From assembly GCA_021464415.1 (NCBI GenBank), contig CM038471.1, positions 10,567,386 to 10,631,385 of the forward strand: a stretch of DNA of 64,000 bases, read 5' to 3'. Below are positions 11,741-22,743 of the stretch, in pieces (the first letter of the stretch is position 1; each line of letters starts with the position of its first letter). A program made the translations under genes and the position numbers. A model generated the notes under the pieces. That model was not told the origin of the DNA. It was given only the letters and a program-made list of their open reading frames with translations, and ran no database searches. The DNA is from Lonicera japonica (Eukaryota; Streptophyta; Magnoliopsida; Dipsacales; Caprifoliaceae).

Positions 11741-12061
11741 TGTCGCACGACATATCACATTGTCGCGCGACAAATCCCACTATGTCGCGCGACAAACCCC
11801 TCTGCACCAGACCATCCATTCTCTGACACATCAGTCTGTCAGTACACCTCACTTCAGCCGCTTGTCGCGCGACAATCACTCCTATGTCGCACGACAAACC
11901 CCTCTGCACCCGACCAACCACTTTCTGACACATCACAGTGTCAGTACACATCACATCAGCCGTTTGTCGCGCGATAAAGGGTCATTGTCGCGCGACAAAC
12001 AGGCACAGTGAACAGGTATGTCGCACGACACTTCCCCTTTTTTGAGGAATGTCGCGCGACA
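11741..12061 (+). promoter_or_regulatory. Array of nine TGTCGCGCGACA palindromes in U3
   Basis: Sites start at 11741, 11761, 11783, 11863, 11885, 11965, 11986, 12019 and 12050. Five match TGTCGCGCGACA exactly; three are TGTCGCACGACA and one is TGTCGCGCGATA. Gaps between starts are 20, 22, 80, 22, 80, 21, 33 and 31 bp, mostly near two or three helical turns. The last site ends 15 bp before the TATA box. Many sites are followed by AAACCC. A dimeric DNA-binding protein is the natural reader of such sites (inference). Confidence 0.75.
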
Positions 12062-12076
12062 ATCTTTCCCGAGTAC

Positions 12077-12084
12077 TATAAATA
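12077..12084 (+). promoter_or_regulatory. TATA box of the Tat LTR
   Basis: TATAAATA lies just downstream of the palindrome array. Transcription would start around 12110, marking the U3/R boundary. The 3' LTR has the same box at 29186. Confidence 0.8.
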
Positions 12085-13261
12085 AGCCAACACCCCCAAG
12101 GGTTCAAGGGCAGCAACTTGAATCGGGAAATTCTGAGCTTTTTAGTCTGATTTTATCAAGCTTTCTATATTATCGTCTTATCTCTGAAGAATTATCGGTT
12201 CCATTCCCGACACTCGATGTGTCCCGTCTCTAGAATCGAATTCTCGGAAATATCTGAAGAAAGAAAAGATCATTATCGCCGAAAATCTCTCCGCCGGATC
12301 ATATTTTCTTTCTTATTATTATTCTCATCGGGAAGGTAAAGAAAGTCTCTTCTAGTATTTAAACATTAAATATCTGTGTACTTGTTTTATTTCTGTTGTT
12401 TTGTCCACATTTTATTTGAATAAACTTATTGCCAAGTTACAAATAGTCTACCGTTTTCAAAACAAAAGACCCTGATAAAACCATTTTCAGAATCAGAAGA
12501 GCAAGTACATTATCGTTCGGATAAAACCCTATTTTCAAAACTCGGACTGGTAAAACTTACTTAGGAATTAAAAACCCGATATATCCTATCTGTTTCATAG
12601 ATTGTGATATATCCGGTAGAACTCCCCTCAAGAGTTCCAATTCCACATTGAATTAGCTCCACTATGAAATCCGAACTTTTACGAAAGTAGTCAAAACCCG
12701 AGAAAACCGTCACTATCCGAGAAATAATACGGGAAACTCCCTCTCTAAAAAAAATAATAACTTTGTCACTCGTATTTACATTTCTCAAAACAAAATATCG
12801 GATCTCGAAATACAAGATTTTCATCCCTTTTCCCGTTCTTTCCCAAAATTAGGGTTTTCACTTAGAAAGTAGTAGACTGTCGGTAAAAGCATCCAAGTTT
12901 TTCAACATAGAATAAATATATAAAACCACTAGAGACCGAAAGGGCGGAATGGGTGCTTAACACCTTCCCAGACCGTAATATAGTTTTCGAGCCCCATAGA
13001 ATCCTGGTTTCGGAAACAAACGTGTAAAGAAAGGCTTGTCTATAGCCTTTTCTTTTACACAACCCATTTTGTTCGTTTTCTCGTAAAACGTACTGGCAAC
13101 TCTGAATGAACCCCTTTGCATCTAGAAATAGAACATAGGGGAACCCGATATGAATCGATAAAGACACTCCAGCAAATGGAATAACGGAATCCGTTCCGAC
13201 GTTTCAGCCGCCCAACCAACCGGGGACGAGACCTGGGGGGTCCCATTTGCGGATTCTCACA

Positions 13262-13280
13262 GTGGCGACTCTGCTGGGGA
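13262..13280 (+). other. Primer-binding site of the Tat element
   Basis: GTGGCGACTCTGCTGGGGA follows the LTR end. This is the PBS type found in Ogre/Tat elements, attributed in the family to a tRNA-Arg primer. Confidence 0.85.
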
Positions 13281-14040
13281 CCTTAGAAAACTAGACTCTT
13301 ATATGTGGACTTTTGTTTATCTATTGAAATACTTGCTTTTACTGCTTTCCCTACTTATGTTAATTGATTGAGAAGAAATTTTTTTCTAAAAAAAAAAAAA
13401 AAAGGGAATTTTTCAAAAATACGTAATCAAGATAATGATATTTGTAAACCCAAACCTTTTTTCGCACGCACTATCACAAATCATGCATTGGTTTTACGAG
13501 TGTGAATTTACCCCAAACCCTCGGAAGTATTATAAGTGAGTAGGGAGTTGGCTTGCTTGGGCCAACATAAACCGAAAGCATTTACTTCCACTCTCCTTAG
13601 CCAAGTACGCCCCCGAGGTATATCGAGTGACGAGAACACTCACGTACCCGGGAAATATATCAAAAGGCTCTTGCACGTACCCGCCCCTGGGGTATATCGC
13701 AAGGTCTTGCCAAATAGGAGGGTGCCTGAAGCCTTAACCGTTCGCACACCTACGCTGCATATAAGATCGAGTCGAGTTAGAACACTTGTCAAATAGACGT
13801 AGGGGATGTACCACCTTACGGCTTACTTTTCAACACCCTTTTAAAACCCGAGGCTCTTCTCGGCAATTTTTAGTGTTTCTTTTGGCAAAAATCGAGTCGC
13901 ATCACGGTCTTCCTTCATCTTCGCCACATGGTTTCATCTACAGTCGTGAAGCGACGACAGACTGAAAGGTTGGGCGCAAGAACCGAGAGACAGATCAGAG
14001 CCTAACCGAGGCGTCTGCACCTCAGCCGACTTTAGCCGAG
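13281..14040 (+). other. 5' untranslated leader of the Tat element
   Basis: There is no convincing gene. Two related short blocks around 13590-13720 repeat the phrase CGTACCCG-C-GGGTATATC. The gag frame is open back to a TGA near 13955 but has no earlier ATG in frame. Confidence 0.5.
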
Positions 14041-15735
14041 ATGCATCGTTTGTTAATGACTGTCAGCACGAACCTAGCAAGCCTCACAAGCGAGCAACAG
14101 AATACCCGAGTTCGAGTAGAAGAATTGTCAGCCATACGGACCGCACCACCAGGGTTTGAACGACTACCACCAAATCGAGATCAAGGGCAGTCATCGCAAG
14201 TGCTCCCCCTAGTTCCAGAAGTCCATCCCCCCCAAACAGGCCCCGTCATGACCGGTCCCGTTCACACCGATCCCAACAATCAGAACCAATGGGCCCCGGA
14301 TTCAGGCCCCACTTACCCACAACAAGAACCACCCATCATCTGGCCACAACCTCAGCAAGGCCTCGATCCCCAATACCAGCCATGGCCACAAGTCCCCGTA
14401 AGGCCTATTCCACCACCAGCCCCGGTAGCCCCTCCCAATGAATACCCAGATATCAACCGACTCCGGGTAGTATATGCAGAATCGGTTATAGCTCGGGAAC
14501 AGCCCAACGAGGTGTCAAGAGAGAGTGAAGAAATGAAGAAACTAAAGGAGCAGATGAAGGTTCTACAAAGGGGGATTTCTCTGATAAAAGGGGCAGACGA
14601 GATCACAAATATGAATGCATTTTCCCTCTACCCAGAAGCAAGACTACCCCAGGGATTCAAGCTCCCTTCCATCACCAAATTTACAGGAACCACACCCCCC
14701 AAAACCCATCTCCAATCCTACATCAGATCCATGCAAGTATCCGGCTGTGGGGAACCGGAGCTGGCTCAGGCCTTTCATATGACTCTCATGGGGGCCGCCC
14801 TGAGATGGTTTTTTGATCTGGAGAAACACCACACGAAAACTTGGGGGGATATCGTCAAGGAGTTCATGACCAAGTACGGATCCAACGAGAGTTTAGAAAT
14901 TACCCGTAAACACCTGGAAATGGCCAAGCAAGGCGAGAAAGAGAGCTTCAGCGACTTTGTCACCCGCTGGAGGGAGATGGCCTCCCAAATGTCCAAACGG
15001 CCTGATGAAGAAGAACAGTTGGAAATCATTCAAAAGAATTTCACTCCAGCCGTACTGAGTTGCATGGGGAAGCATGTATTCCCACACATCAGAGCCCTGT
15101 TGAGTATGGGATCGCAAGTGGAAGAGGAGTTGGCCAAGAAAACTGAAACCGACACCAAGAAAGCCTCATACATCGGGAGAAAGACAGCCACTACAGCCGT
15201 GAACCAAATAAACTCATACCCCTATCAACAGAACCCCTTTCAACAACCACAACAGCCACCTCCGATGAGTTGGCCCGCACAAGGAGGCCCTTCGAACACC
15301 GAGGACAAGAAAAGAAGAAACTTCTGCACCCTTCCCACTACCCTGGTAAAAAGTCTGGAGCTGCTCCGAAAGGCCGGACTAATCACTCCACTCAACCTGC
15401 GCCCCCCACCAAACCCTATTCCCAACACCTGGAGAATGAATGAGAATTGTGCGTATCATCAAGCTGCAGGCCATGACACGGAGCGTTGTTTGGCCCTTCG
15501 CCATCGCATTCAAGACCTCATCGAAGCCGGAACCATCCCCGCACCCGGCGGGCCCAATGTTACCAACAATCCACTTCCTAACCATGCTCCACCTGCAGGG
15601 ATTAATGCCTTAACCACTGATGAAGAAGGCTTCGATCCCGTGGGGCTCATTCGAGATGACCCAGCCTACAGGGCACCCGTTGTACTGCCAGCAAAGGCTC
15701 AAGTTGCCCCAGGCCTTAATCCGATAATCGACTAA
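14041..15735 (+). CDS. gag: Tat-lineage Gag polyprotein
   Basis: This encodes a 564-aa capsid/nucleocapsid protein, open throughout. The N-terminal third is proline- and glutamine-rich. A coiled-coil-like charged stretch (residues ~155-190) precedes the Retrotrans_gag domain (about 200-370), which contains FTGTTPPKTHLQSYIRSM, WFFDLEKHHTKTWGDI and FSDFVTRWREMASQM. Near residue 470 is CAYHQAAGHDTERC, a knuckle of form C-X2-H-X4-H-X4-C, the variant seen in Tat elements, followed by LRHRIQDLIEAG. The ATG at 14041 is the only in-frame start after a TGA near 13955. The frame ends in TAA at 15733, and the pol homology continues in the same frame straight after it, so either a stop was acquired or Gag and Pol are separated by readthrough. 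Confidence 0.9.
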   Translation: MHRLLMTVSTNLASLTSEQQNTRVRVEELSAIRTAPPGFERLPPNRDQGQSSQVLPLVPEVHPPQTGPVMTGPVHTDPNNQNQWAPDSGPTYPQQEPPIIWPQPQQGLDPQYQPWPQVPVRPIPPPAPVAPPNEYPDINRLRVVYAESVIAREQPNEVSRESEEMKKLKEQMKVLQRGISLIKGADEITNMNAFSLYPEARLPQGFKLPSITKFTGTTPPKTHLQSYIRSMQVSGCGEPELAQAFHMTLMGAALRWFFDLEKHHTKTWGDIVKEFMTKYGSNESLEITRKHLEMAKQGEKESFSDFVTRWREMASQMSKRPDEEEQLEIIQKNFTPAVLSCMGKHVFPHIRALLSMGSQVEEELAKKTETDTKKASYIGRKTATTAVNQINSYPYQQNPFQQPQQPPPMSWPAQGGPSNTEDKKRRNFCTLPTTLVKSLELLRKAGLITPLNLRPPPNPIPNTWRMNENCAYHQAAGHDTERCLALRHRIQDLIEAGTIPAPGGPNVTNNPLPNHAPPAGINALTTDEEGFDPVGLIRDDPAYRAPVVLPAKAQVAPGLNPIID

Positions 15736-15738
15736 TGG

Positions 15739-16860
15739 ATGGCTAAGATGAACTTCCTACCTGGGCAGGGTTTAGGAAAGGCGAATCAAGGTATCTCACA
15801 GCCACTTACAATCAAAACTAATCCCGAAAAATCTGGGATAGGATGGACCCAGGATAAGAAGAAACAGTCATGGAAATCCCAAAACCCCCCCCAGGGAGAC
15901 AATCTATATGACAGAAACCTCCCCCGGGACTTTCAGTTGGTCGACGGAGCCGGAATCGTCAGAAACTTCAGAGGAATCAGACCCTTCATCCCTTTGGATC
16001 CAACAAATCACTCGTTCAGGAAGGGTATACCAGCCACCACCGACGGATGCCGAGAAAACACCGCCTCCTAAGGAAATGGGAGAAGATAGAGTGCTTGAGC
16101 AGTTGAAGAAGACCCAGGCACACATCACCATTTGGGGCCTCTTGGTTGCCTCCAAACCCCACAGGACCGCTTTCATCAAACTTCTGGACGAGGCCATGAT
16201 ATCACCGGACTCTACACCCGAACAACTGCCAAACATGATCGGGTCACTTACAGTCCAAAGAAGTCTGTCATTTTCAGATGAGGATCTGTCTCCATTGGGG
16301 AGGAAACACAGCCTGGCTCTCCATATCACCGTCCGAACCCGAATGAAAATCCTGCCACAAGTTCTCATCGACAATGGGTCGACTATAAATGTTTGCCCCC
16401 TGAAGACAGCCAGATGTCTAGGCATTTTGGACTCAGAACTCTCCCCATCAGCTGTGACTGTTAGGGCCTACGACAATACCAGAAGGGCCGTTCTGGGTTC
16501 TCTGAAGCTTGATCTCATGGTCGGTCCCGGAAACTTTCCGGCCGACTTTCAATCATAGACATTCCCTCCAGTTTTAACCTCCTGCTGGGAAGAGCATGGC
16601 TACACGACATAGGAGCACTCCCCTCCTCCTTGCACCAAAAGATCAAGATACCATTCGAAGGGAACATAATCACCATCCAAGGAGATCCTGAAAGGACCTT
16701 GGCGGATCTGGAGTTGCATGTATTAGGCATCGGGAGCCAGAGCATACAGTTGGGAGGCTTTTCTTACGAGCCTCAGTACAAGCTCTCACCACCCAGAGAA
16801 TCAAGTATCTACCCCCTGACAACATCCCCGGTCTTAGCACCAAGATCACAAATATGCTGA
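15739..16860 (+). pseudogene. pol: Tat pol, part 1: G-patch segment and aspartic protease (frameshifted)
   Basis: The reading starts with a G-patch-like motif, MNFLPGQGLGKANQGI, and then moves to another frame near the C8 run at 15885-15892. The second frame gives TRSGRVYQPP and then the protease core, VLIDNGSTINVCPL. The active site is D-N-G-S rather than D-T/S-G, a variant common in this lineage. A further shift near 16551 interrupts the flap region, after which the frame reads IDIPSSFNLLLGRAWLH and IQGDPERTLADL before a stop at 16860. The protease would cleave the Gag-Pol precursor. In this copy at least two shifts and a stop prevent that, although the homopolymer shift could also be a sequence error. 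Confidence 0.8.
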
Positions 16861-17735
16861 GAATGATGAAATACTTACCTAGAGCCGGTCTGGGAATGGG
16901 ACAGCCGGGACTACTTCAAGCCTTGGAACCAGCAATGAGGTACGAAAGGGAAAGTCTGGGGTACCAGCACACTGAAGAAGACGATAAACAAAAAAGGGAT
17001 CGAAGGCATCAGTATCCAAGTTTCAGCTCTCTGAACGGATTTTTTGTCAAGGAAGGAGAGGACTTCCCCTTCTGCGGCTTTCATGAGCCTTGGAGAAACA
17101 GCGACAGAGAGAACCTTCCGGGATGGGAAATCTTCTATGAAGAGGACCTATATAGCAAGGAAAACATCATACACAGCTTCTTTACCAAATTAACAATCGG
17201 GTCGAAGGAAGAAGATGGATACAAGAAGGATGAGGAGGAAGAAATGATTGGAGATCTCTTCGACATTATGGCTTTAGGGGATAACAAGCCAAGAGACGAC
17301 CCTGTACACTTAATATACGCTGATCCAGACTACCAAGGAGAAAGGGGAAAGAGTGAAATTGTAAGGGTGAGAGGTAAGGGTGAGGGTAAGGCTAGGAAAG
17401 AGTCACTCCTAGATGAACTTTTTAAACTTGTACCTGTAAACACTATCATCAATGAAGAAAACTCTATTTTGCGTTATCCTGTTATTTTTAATTCTGTAAT
17501 TACTTATATGGAATTGGAAAAACTAAACGAACACCCTGAACGGGAGGAGCAGCGTATACAGAGCGAGGAAGGAGACACTCTCATAGTTAATCTCGGGACA
17601 GAAGAAGACAGGAAAGAGGTCCGTATTGGGGCAAGCCTGAGTGAAACAGAAAGAGAGGAATTCACACAAACTCTGAAAGAGTACGTGGATGTCTTCGCCT
17701 GGTCTTATGCGGATATGCCAGGATTGAACAGTTAG
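16854..17735 (+). pseudogene. pol: Tat pol, part 2: second G-patch-like motif and acidic spacer before RT
   Basis: The frame opens with MKYLPRAGLGMGQPGLLQAL, a second G-patch-like motif, and FSSLNGFFVKEGEDFPFCGF, a conserved spacer element of Tat pol. A long acidic, lysine-rich linker follows. It ends with FAWSYADMPGLNS, the residue pattern that precedes RT in gypsy pol, and an in-frame TAG at 17733-17735. The next frame (17742) is in the same phase, so only this nonsense codon separates the two. Spacers like this have no known catalytic role. Confidence 0.75.
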
Positions 17736-17741
17736 ATAGTT

Positions 17742-18800
17742 ATGCACGAGATACACACCAAGCCGGAATTTAGGCCCGTCAAGCAGAAGTTGAGAAAACT
17801 TACGCCAGAATGGTCCCTAAAAGTAAAAGAAAAGGTAATGAAACAACTGAGTGTGGGGTTCTTACGGGTAATTGAGTACCCTTTATGGTTAGCCAACATT
17901 GTGCCCGTTCTAAAGGCAAATGGGAAGGTCCGCATGTGTGTGGATTATCGAGATCTCAATAAAGCTTGTCCGAAAGACGACTTTCCGTTGTCCAACATCG
18001 ATTTGATAGTAGATAATACTGCCAACCATGCCCTGAAGTCATTTGTGGATGGTTTTGCCGGGTATAACCAGATCAAGATGCACCCGGATCGCCAGGAGAA
18101 AACAGCATTCATCACACCATGGGGAACATACTGCTACACCGTTATGCCATTTGGGCTGAAGAACGCTGGGGCAACGTATCAAAGGGCAGCTACCGCTATT
18201 TTTCACGATATGATCCACAAAGAAGTAGAGGTGTATGTGGACGACATAATAATTAAGTCCAAGGAGAAGGAAGGCCACGTGCCAGCACTGCGAGCTTTTT
18301 TTGAACGGCTCCGCCAGTATCAGATGAGACTCAACCCGCAGAAATGTGTGTTCGGGGTAACCAAAGGAAAGCTCTTGGGCTATGTCGTTAGTAAAAAGGG
18401 AATCGAGATAGACCCTGCCAAAGTTCGAGCTATCCAAGACATGCCCGAGCCTCATACCGAGAAAGAAGTCCGGGAATTTTTGGGTAATTTGTAGTACATC
18501 AGCAGGTTCATCTCTCAGCTTACTCAAACTTGTGAACCCATCTTCAAACTCCTGAGGAAGTCTTCACCAGGAGAATGGGACAATCAGTGCCAGGAAGCCT
18601 TTGATAAGATAAAGAACTATCTCTCCAGCCCCCCAGTATTAGCCCCACCACAAACCGGACTACCATTAATCTTATACCTAACCGTCACTGATTCAGCCGC
18701 GGGAGCAATGCTAGCCCAACACCTAACTGATACTCGAAAAGAGCAGGCCATCTACTTCCTCAGCAAGAAACTGTCCCCATTTGAGACGAACTACACACCA
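17742..18800 (+). pseudogene. pol: Tat pol, part 3: reverse transcriptase and start of RNase H
   Basis: RT motifs appear in order: PLWLANIVPVLKANGKVRMCVDYRDLNKACPKD, the polymerase block FAGYNQIKMHP with its first catalytic Asp region, PFGLKNAGATYQR, and the active-site box YVDDIIIKS. LGYVVSKKGIEIDP follows. A TAG at 18492-18494 replaces what is normally Gln in GRLQYISRF, a C-to-T-type change. The same frame then continues with YISRFISQLT, the RNase H connection and VTDSAAGAMLAQ, until a small deletion near 18800-18820 shifts the frame. RT would copy the genomic RNA in cytoplasmic particles; here it is truncated. Confidence 0.88.
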
Positions 18801-20820
18801 TTGGAGAAATCATGCACCACGACACTACATGCTAGTTTTCTTAGTCATCCTGGCATCACGGATTGATCCGTTGAAATACCTCTTCGAGAAACCAGCTCTC
18901 TCAAATCGAATGGCAAAGTGGCTATTTTTACTCTCCGAATTCGACATCACCTACATGACCCAGAAGGCAGTCAAAGGCAAGATCATAGCAGATTACTTGG
19001 CCCACAATCCAATATTGGGAGACATGCTAGAAGAAGCCGAGTTCCCAGATGAAACCATCATGAATATCGAGACTGATGAAGACTGGAAGTTATACTTTGA
19101 CGGGGCCGCCAATCGAAATGGAAACGGGATAGGTATCTTGTTAGTTTCTCCAGACCAAACTCACTCCCCGGTATCATATCGTCTGGACTTCTTCTGCACC
19201 AACAACATGGCTGAATATGAAGCCTACATACTCGGGTTAGAGATCGCTCTTCAAAGGGGTATAAAGAGGATACAGGTATACGGAGATTCAGCACTAGTGG
19301 TCCACCAGGTTCTGAAAGAATGGAAGATCAGAGATGAAAAATTAGTCCCTTACCTCGCCCGACTGGAGGATATCGCGGGAAAGTTCAAGCATGCGGAGTT
19401 TTACTATCTCCCCAGGTCTCAGAACAGTTTTGCTGACGCACTGGCAACCCTGGCATCCATGATCGATATTCCGGAAGGAATGGAAGAAATAACTCTTACG
19501 ATACAAAAGAAATCAGAGCCAGCACACTGCACGGCCTTGGAGGTAGAGAATGAAGGGGAAGGGGATTCAACCACTTGGTTTTATGATATCTGGAACCTGC
19601 TGAAGAACCATCAATATCCTGAAGAAACAGACAAGAAAACGGGGGTCACACTCAGAAGATTAGCATCAGGGTTCATACTTTGTGCCAGAAGATTGTATAA
19701 AAGGAACTACGACGGGACTCATCTGCAATGTCTCACCGAAGAAGAATCAGTCAGAATGATGGATCAGATACATGGGGGCGATTGCGGACCTCATATGAGC
19801 GGACATACACTTGCCCGTAAAATCATCAGACAAGGTTATTTCTGGTCTACCCTGCAGACTGACTGCGCTAACCATGTACGCCGTTGTCACAAATGCCAAA
19901 TTTATGCTAAATCCCAGAAGCTTCCTCCAAAAGAGTTGTACACCATGACTGCTCCCTGGCTTTTCGCAACCTGGGGAATCGACGTCATTGGAAAGATCTC
20001 ACCCAAAGCCAGCAACGGCCATGAATTCATACTAGTGGCCATCGACTACTTCACCAAATGGGTAGAAGCCGAATCTTACCAGACCCTGGATGCCAAGAAA
20101 GTAGCCCGATTCATCAAAAGGAATATTGTTTGCCGATATGGGGTCCCACATGAGATCATCTCAGATAACGGCACCCACTTCGAGGGAGAAGCTAATACAG
20201 TCATGGAAGAATACGGCATCACCCGACACAAATCTTCACCATATAGACCACAAACCAATAGGGCAGTCGAAGCCGCCAACAAAAACCTGAAGAATATCCT
20301 AAGCAAGATGACCGACACCTGTCGAGACTGGCCGGAGAAACTACCTTATGCATTGTGGGGATACCGCACCACCGAGAGGGTCTCCACTGGGGCAACCCCA
20401 TTCTCTCTTACATACGGGATGGAAGCAGTCCTCCCTGTTGAGTTAGAAGTCCCCTCCCTCAGGGTAATGCTAGAAAATCAAGTCAATGAACTGGAGTGGG
20501 TCCAAGCACGTTATAACGAGCTAGCCCTACTAGATGAAAAGAGATTGAAAGCCGCATACCACCATCAGGGGTATCAGACGAGAATCGCTCGAGCCTTTAA
20601 CCAGAAGGTAAAAACTCGGGGCATCAATGAGAATGACATCGTACTGAAAGAAATTCGAGAACCAGCCAGGGATCCGAGGGGTAAGTTCGAGCAGAAGTGG
20701 ACAGGGCCGTATATCGTCAAAGAAATCGATACAGGGGGTGCCGCTATACTCACTAATTTAGATGGACAGTTACTGCATTCTCCGGTCAACATGGATCGAC
20801 TAAAGAAGTATTATCAATAG
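18781..20820 (+). pseudogene. pol: Tat pol, part 4: RNase H end, archaeal-type RNase H and integrase
   Basis: This long open stretch (679 codons) begins inside RNase H (DPLKYLFEKPALSNRMAKWL). It runs into a second, archaeal-type RNase H of the Tat clade: WKLYFDGAANRNGNGIGILL, NNMAEYEAYILGLEIAL, YGDSALVVHQV and the NSFADALATLA end. Integrase follows with an HHCC zinc module ending CHKCQIYAK. The DDE core has WGIDVIG, ISDNGTHF and VEAANKNLKNIL. The C-terminal part has GKFEQKWTGPYIV. The stop is TAG at 20818. All key acidic residues are visible, so this half of pol is well preserved, but it is separated from RT by a frameshift and has no start of its own. Confidence 0.88.
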
Positions 20821-21044
20821 GTGTAAAATGTAAGATAAGAACTACGTAAACCTGAGCCCCAAGTCAAAACTTTTGTTCTTTGTAAAAATTAGAAAGGGGA
20901 ACGTAGGCAACCTGAGAAGTGACTTCAGGTCCGGTTTAAACCTTGTAATGAAATTTATTTCCCATAAGCAGTCCTTCATATATTATTTAAGCAGTGGTTC
21001 AGAACACCGAAGGTTACAAAGGAGATACAACAATACAGAAGAGA
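20821..21044 (+). other. Spacer between pol and the antisense genes
   Basis: This short non-coding stretch has GGGGAACGTAGGCAACC, typical of the post-pol region of Tat elements. Transcripts from the LTR and from the antisense genes converge here. Confidence 0.5.
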
Positions 21045-22301
21045 CTAATTCCTAGGGGTTGGCCACACTGGGTCTTCAGTAGCCAAATCAATCCGAGCCT
21101 CGTCCAAGATCTGATACGCAAAAACAATGTTATCATTGGTAGCCTCAGTATCCATAAATCGGAACCACTCCATTTGAAAGGGGTCGTCAATCAGTTCTCC
21201 TTCCAGGGATTGCCAGCAAGAGCGGATAATGTCAGCCCGGAGGGGCCGGGAAATACCAAAACGGGCATAGTTGAACTGACGAGTCAGTCGAGCACGCCAT
21301 ATCCTCTCTACCGATAAAGAAAAATGCGGGGTCACAAATTTAGACTCAGAAGAAAAGTTGTTCAGACCAAGGGGGACCTCTTGAGGAACGTTAAATTGCC
21401 GAAGAAGACGTCCGGGGAGATAAAAGGAAGTAAACCAGAGCTCGCGAAGCCGAATGTAGTTTTGACCACCGGTACTAAGCACCATCTCCTTCAGCTTCCA
21501 CCAAGGAATGTTCCACCGAATAGCCCGAAAGTTCTCCGAAAACCACACCGTCCAATCAGAGGAAGACATAGTCAAAGCCCCAAAGAGGGGACAACGGAAG
21601 AAATGTGTTGGATTATCAAGCCGAACCCCGTTAAAACCCACCGATCGGAAGCGCTCCAGCAGCCACATGTACAGTAAACGCTGACTCCCCCTGAAGAAAG
21701 GTGAAGCCCCCCGTTGAACCTCATCAAGACCATTCAAAGTCTCTGCAAGAACGATCGGCACTATAGACTCCCCATTTCTAGCCTGGTAAATCAGACTCAA
21801 GATAGTCGGATCAACACGGGAAGAGCCCGTCACCAGTAACATATCAGAAACAAGGTAGATCAGGGCCGCAGCAGTACGCCCCACACCGTAAGAGGCCCTA
21901 TCTTCATAACGATGAAAGAACCTCACCATTTTATGGAGGTCAAGGAGGCCGTCGGCAATAAACCCATCACAGGCCACCTGGGGAATGGCTAACAGAGCAA
22001 TTAGCATATCGCGGGGACCGATTTCTTCTATAGGAACTGCCATTGGGAGACGAACGTCAGAACGTAACAGCCAGGAGAACTCCTCATAAGTCGGGCAGAG
22101 CTCATCTAGTCCAAAGCGGAAGAGATGGTCCGCAGGACTCCAGAAATACAAGGCACCTAGCAGAAAGGAAAAATTGATGGGACGATGGCACCAGCCCGCT
22201 AAAGGACTAAAAGCACCGAAGTTCAAACCGTTTTCAGAAGATATCAAAGCATCTCGAGCATTGACATAAGAAAAATCAGATTTTGTGCGATAAGAGGACA
22301 T
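21045..22301 (-). CDS. Antisense gene 1 of the Tat element: plant-mobile-domain/DUF7745-like protein
   Basis: This is an unbroken 418-aa frame on the strand opposite gag-pol. It contains GALYFWSPADHLFRFGLDELCPTYEEFSWLL, which follows the pattern of the N-terminal core of plant mobile domain/DUF7745 proteins (a hydrophobic strand, then D/E-L-x-P-T-x-E-E-aromatic). The rest is helical, rich in Trp and Arg. No catalytic motif is recognised. I choose the ATG at 22301 because it lies about 40 bp after a TATA box (22347-22340); an upstream in-frame ATG at 22424 would place the promoter inside the protein. Extra ORFs between pol and the 3' LTR, some antisense, are known in Tat elements; their function is unknown. 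The ORF is intact although pol is not. Confidence 0.72.
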   Translation of the reverse strand: MSSYRTKSDFSYVNARDALISSENGLNFGAFSPLAGWCHRPINFSFLLGALYFWSPADHLFRFGLDELCPTYEEFSWLLRSDVRLPMAVPIEEIGPRDMLIALLAIPQVACDGFIADGLLDLHKMVRFFHRYEDRASYGVGRTAAALIYLVSDMLLVTGSSRVDPTILSLIYQARNGESIVPIVLAETLNGLDEVQRGASPFFRGSQRLLYMWLLERFRSVGFNGVRLDNPTHFFRCPLFGALTMSSSDWTVWFSENFRAIRWNIPWWKLKEMVLSTGGQNYIRLRELWFTSFYLPGRLLRQFNVPQEVPLGLNNFSSESKFVTPHFSLSVERIWRARLTRQFNYARFGISRPLRADIIRSCWQSLEGELIDDPFQMEWFRFMDTEATNDNIVFAYQILDEARIDLATEDPVWPTPRN

Positions 22302-22339
22302 TCTTGGAAGGTGTGGGGATGAAGGAAGGAAGATGGATG

Positions 22340-22417
22340 TATTTATAGCAAAAAAGAGGGACCTATGTCTATTTATCACTCGACAAACCCATGTCCAGGA
22401 GGGATTGTCGCGCGACA
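22340..22417 (-). promoter_or_regulatory. Promoter of antisense gene 1 with paired palindromes
   Basis: On the minus strand a TATA box (TATAAAT, 22347-22341) lies downstream of a degenerate palindrome at 22374-22385 (plus strand TATCACTCGACA) and a perfect TGTCGCGCGACA at 22406-22417. The two are 32 bp apart and both are followed by AAACCC on the plus strand, like the LTR sites. Confidence 0.65.
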
Positions 22418-22743
22418 AACCCATTTAGGGACACCCTATTTTTGTTTCCGTTACACACAACAGTCATTTTTGCCAAAAGAATCATTTTTGGATGCTTTTT
22501 TGTTCTCACTTTGTTCTTTTTTTACAGGAAAAGTACCACTACGCTACAAGGTATGGCTTCTAATCACCGACTCTTATATATATATCTTTTCACAGACAGA
22601 GAATAAATATATAATCAAACACAGATAAAGATGTTTTATTAAATCCAATAAATGAACAGTTTTTAAGACTAAATATCTGTCTAAAAAATGTCTAAATAAA
22701 TACATATCTGTCCAAAACTAACATTAAGTGCAGAAAGGGAAAA

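Larger units (their letters stand above)
11600..13261 (+). repeat. Tat element 5' LTR, 1662 bp
   Basis: It begins TGTAGACACCCCGATCC and ends GATTCTCACA, directly before the PBS. Copies align at a constant offset of 17,109 to the 3' LTR with only substitutions seen. The U3 part contains a ~102-bp tandem duplication (units from 11761, 11863 and a partial one from 11965), each carrying two palindromes. A separate 20-bp perfect palindrome centred on TTGGCCAA spans 11704-11723. Poly(A)-type AT-rich sequence follows the TATA box region. Confidence 0.95.

Noticed and set aside
11741..12061. CRISPR-like array of short palindromes
   Set aside because: The units are 12 bp, spacers are irregular and repeated, and the host is a plant. 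It is an LTR enhancer.
22302..22424. 41-residue N-terminal extension of antisense gene 1
   Set aside because: It would translate through the TATA box and the palindrome; the ATG at 22301 fits the promoter.
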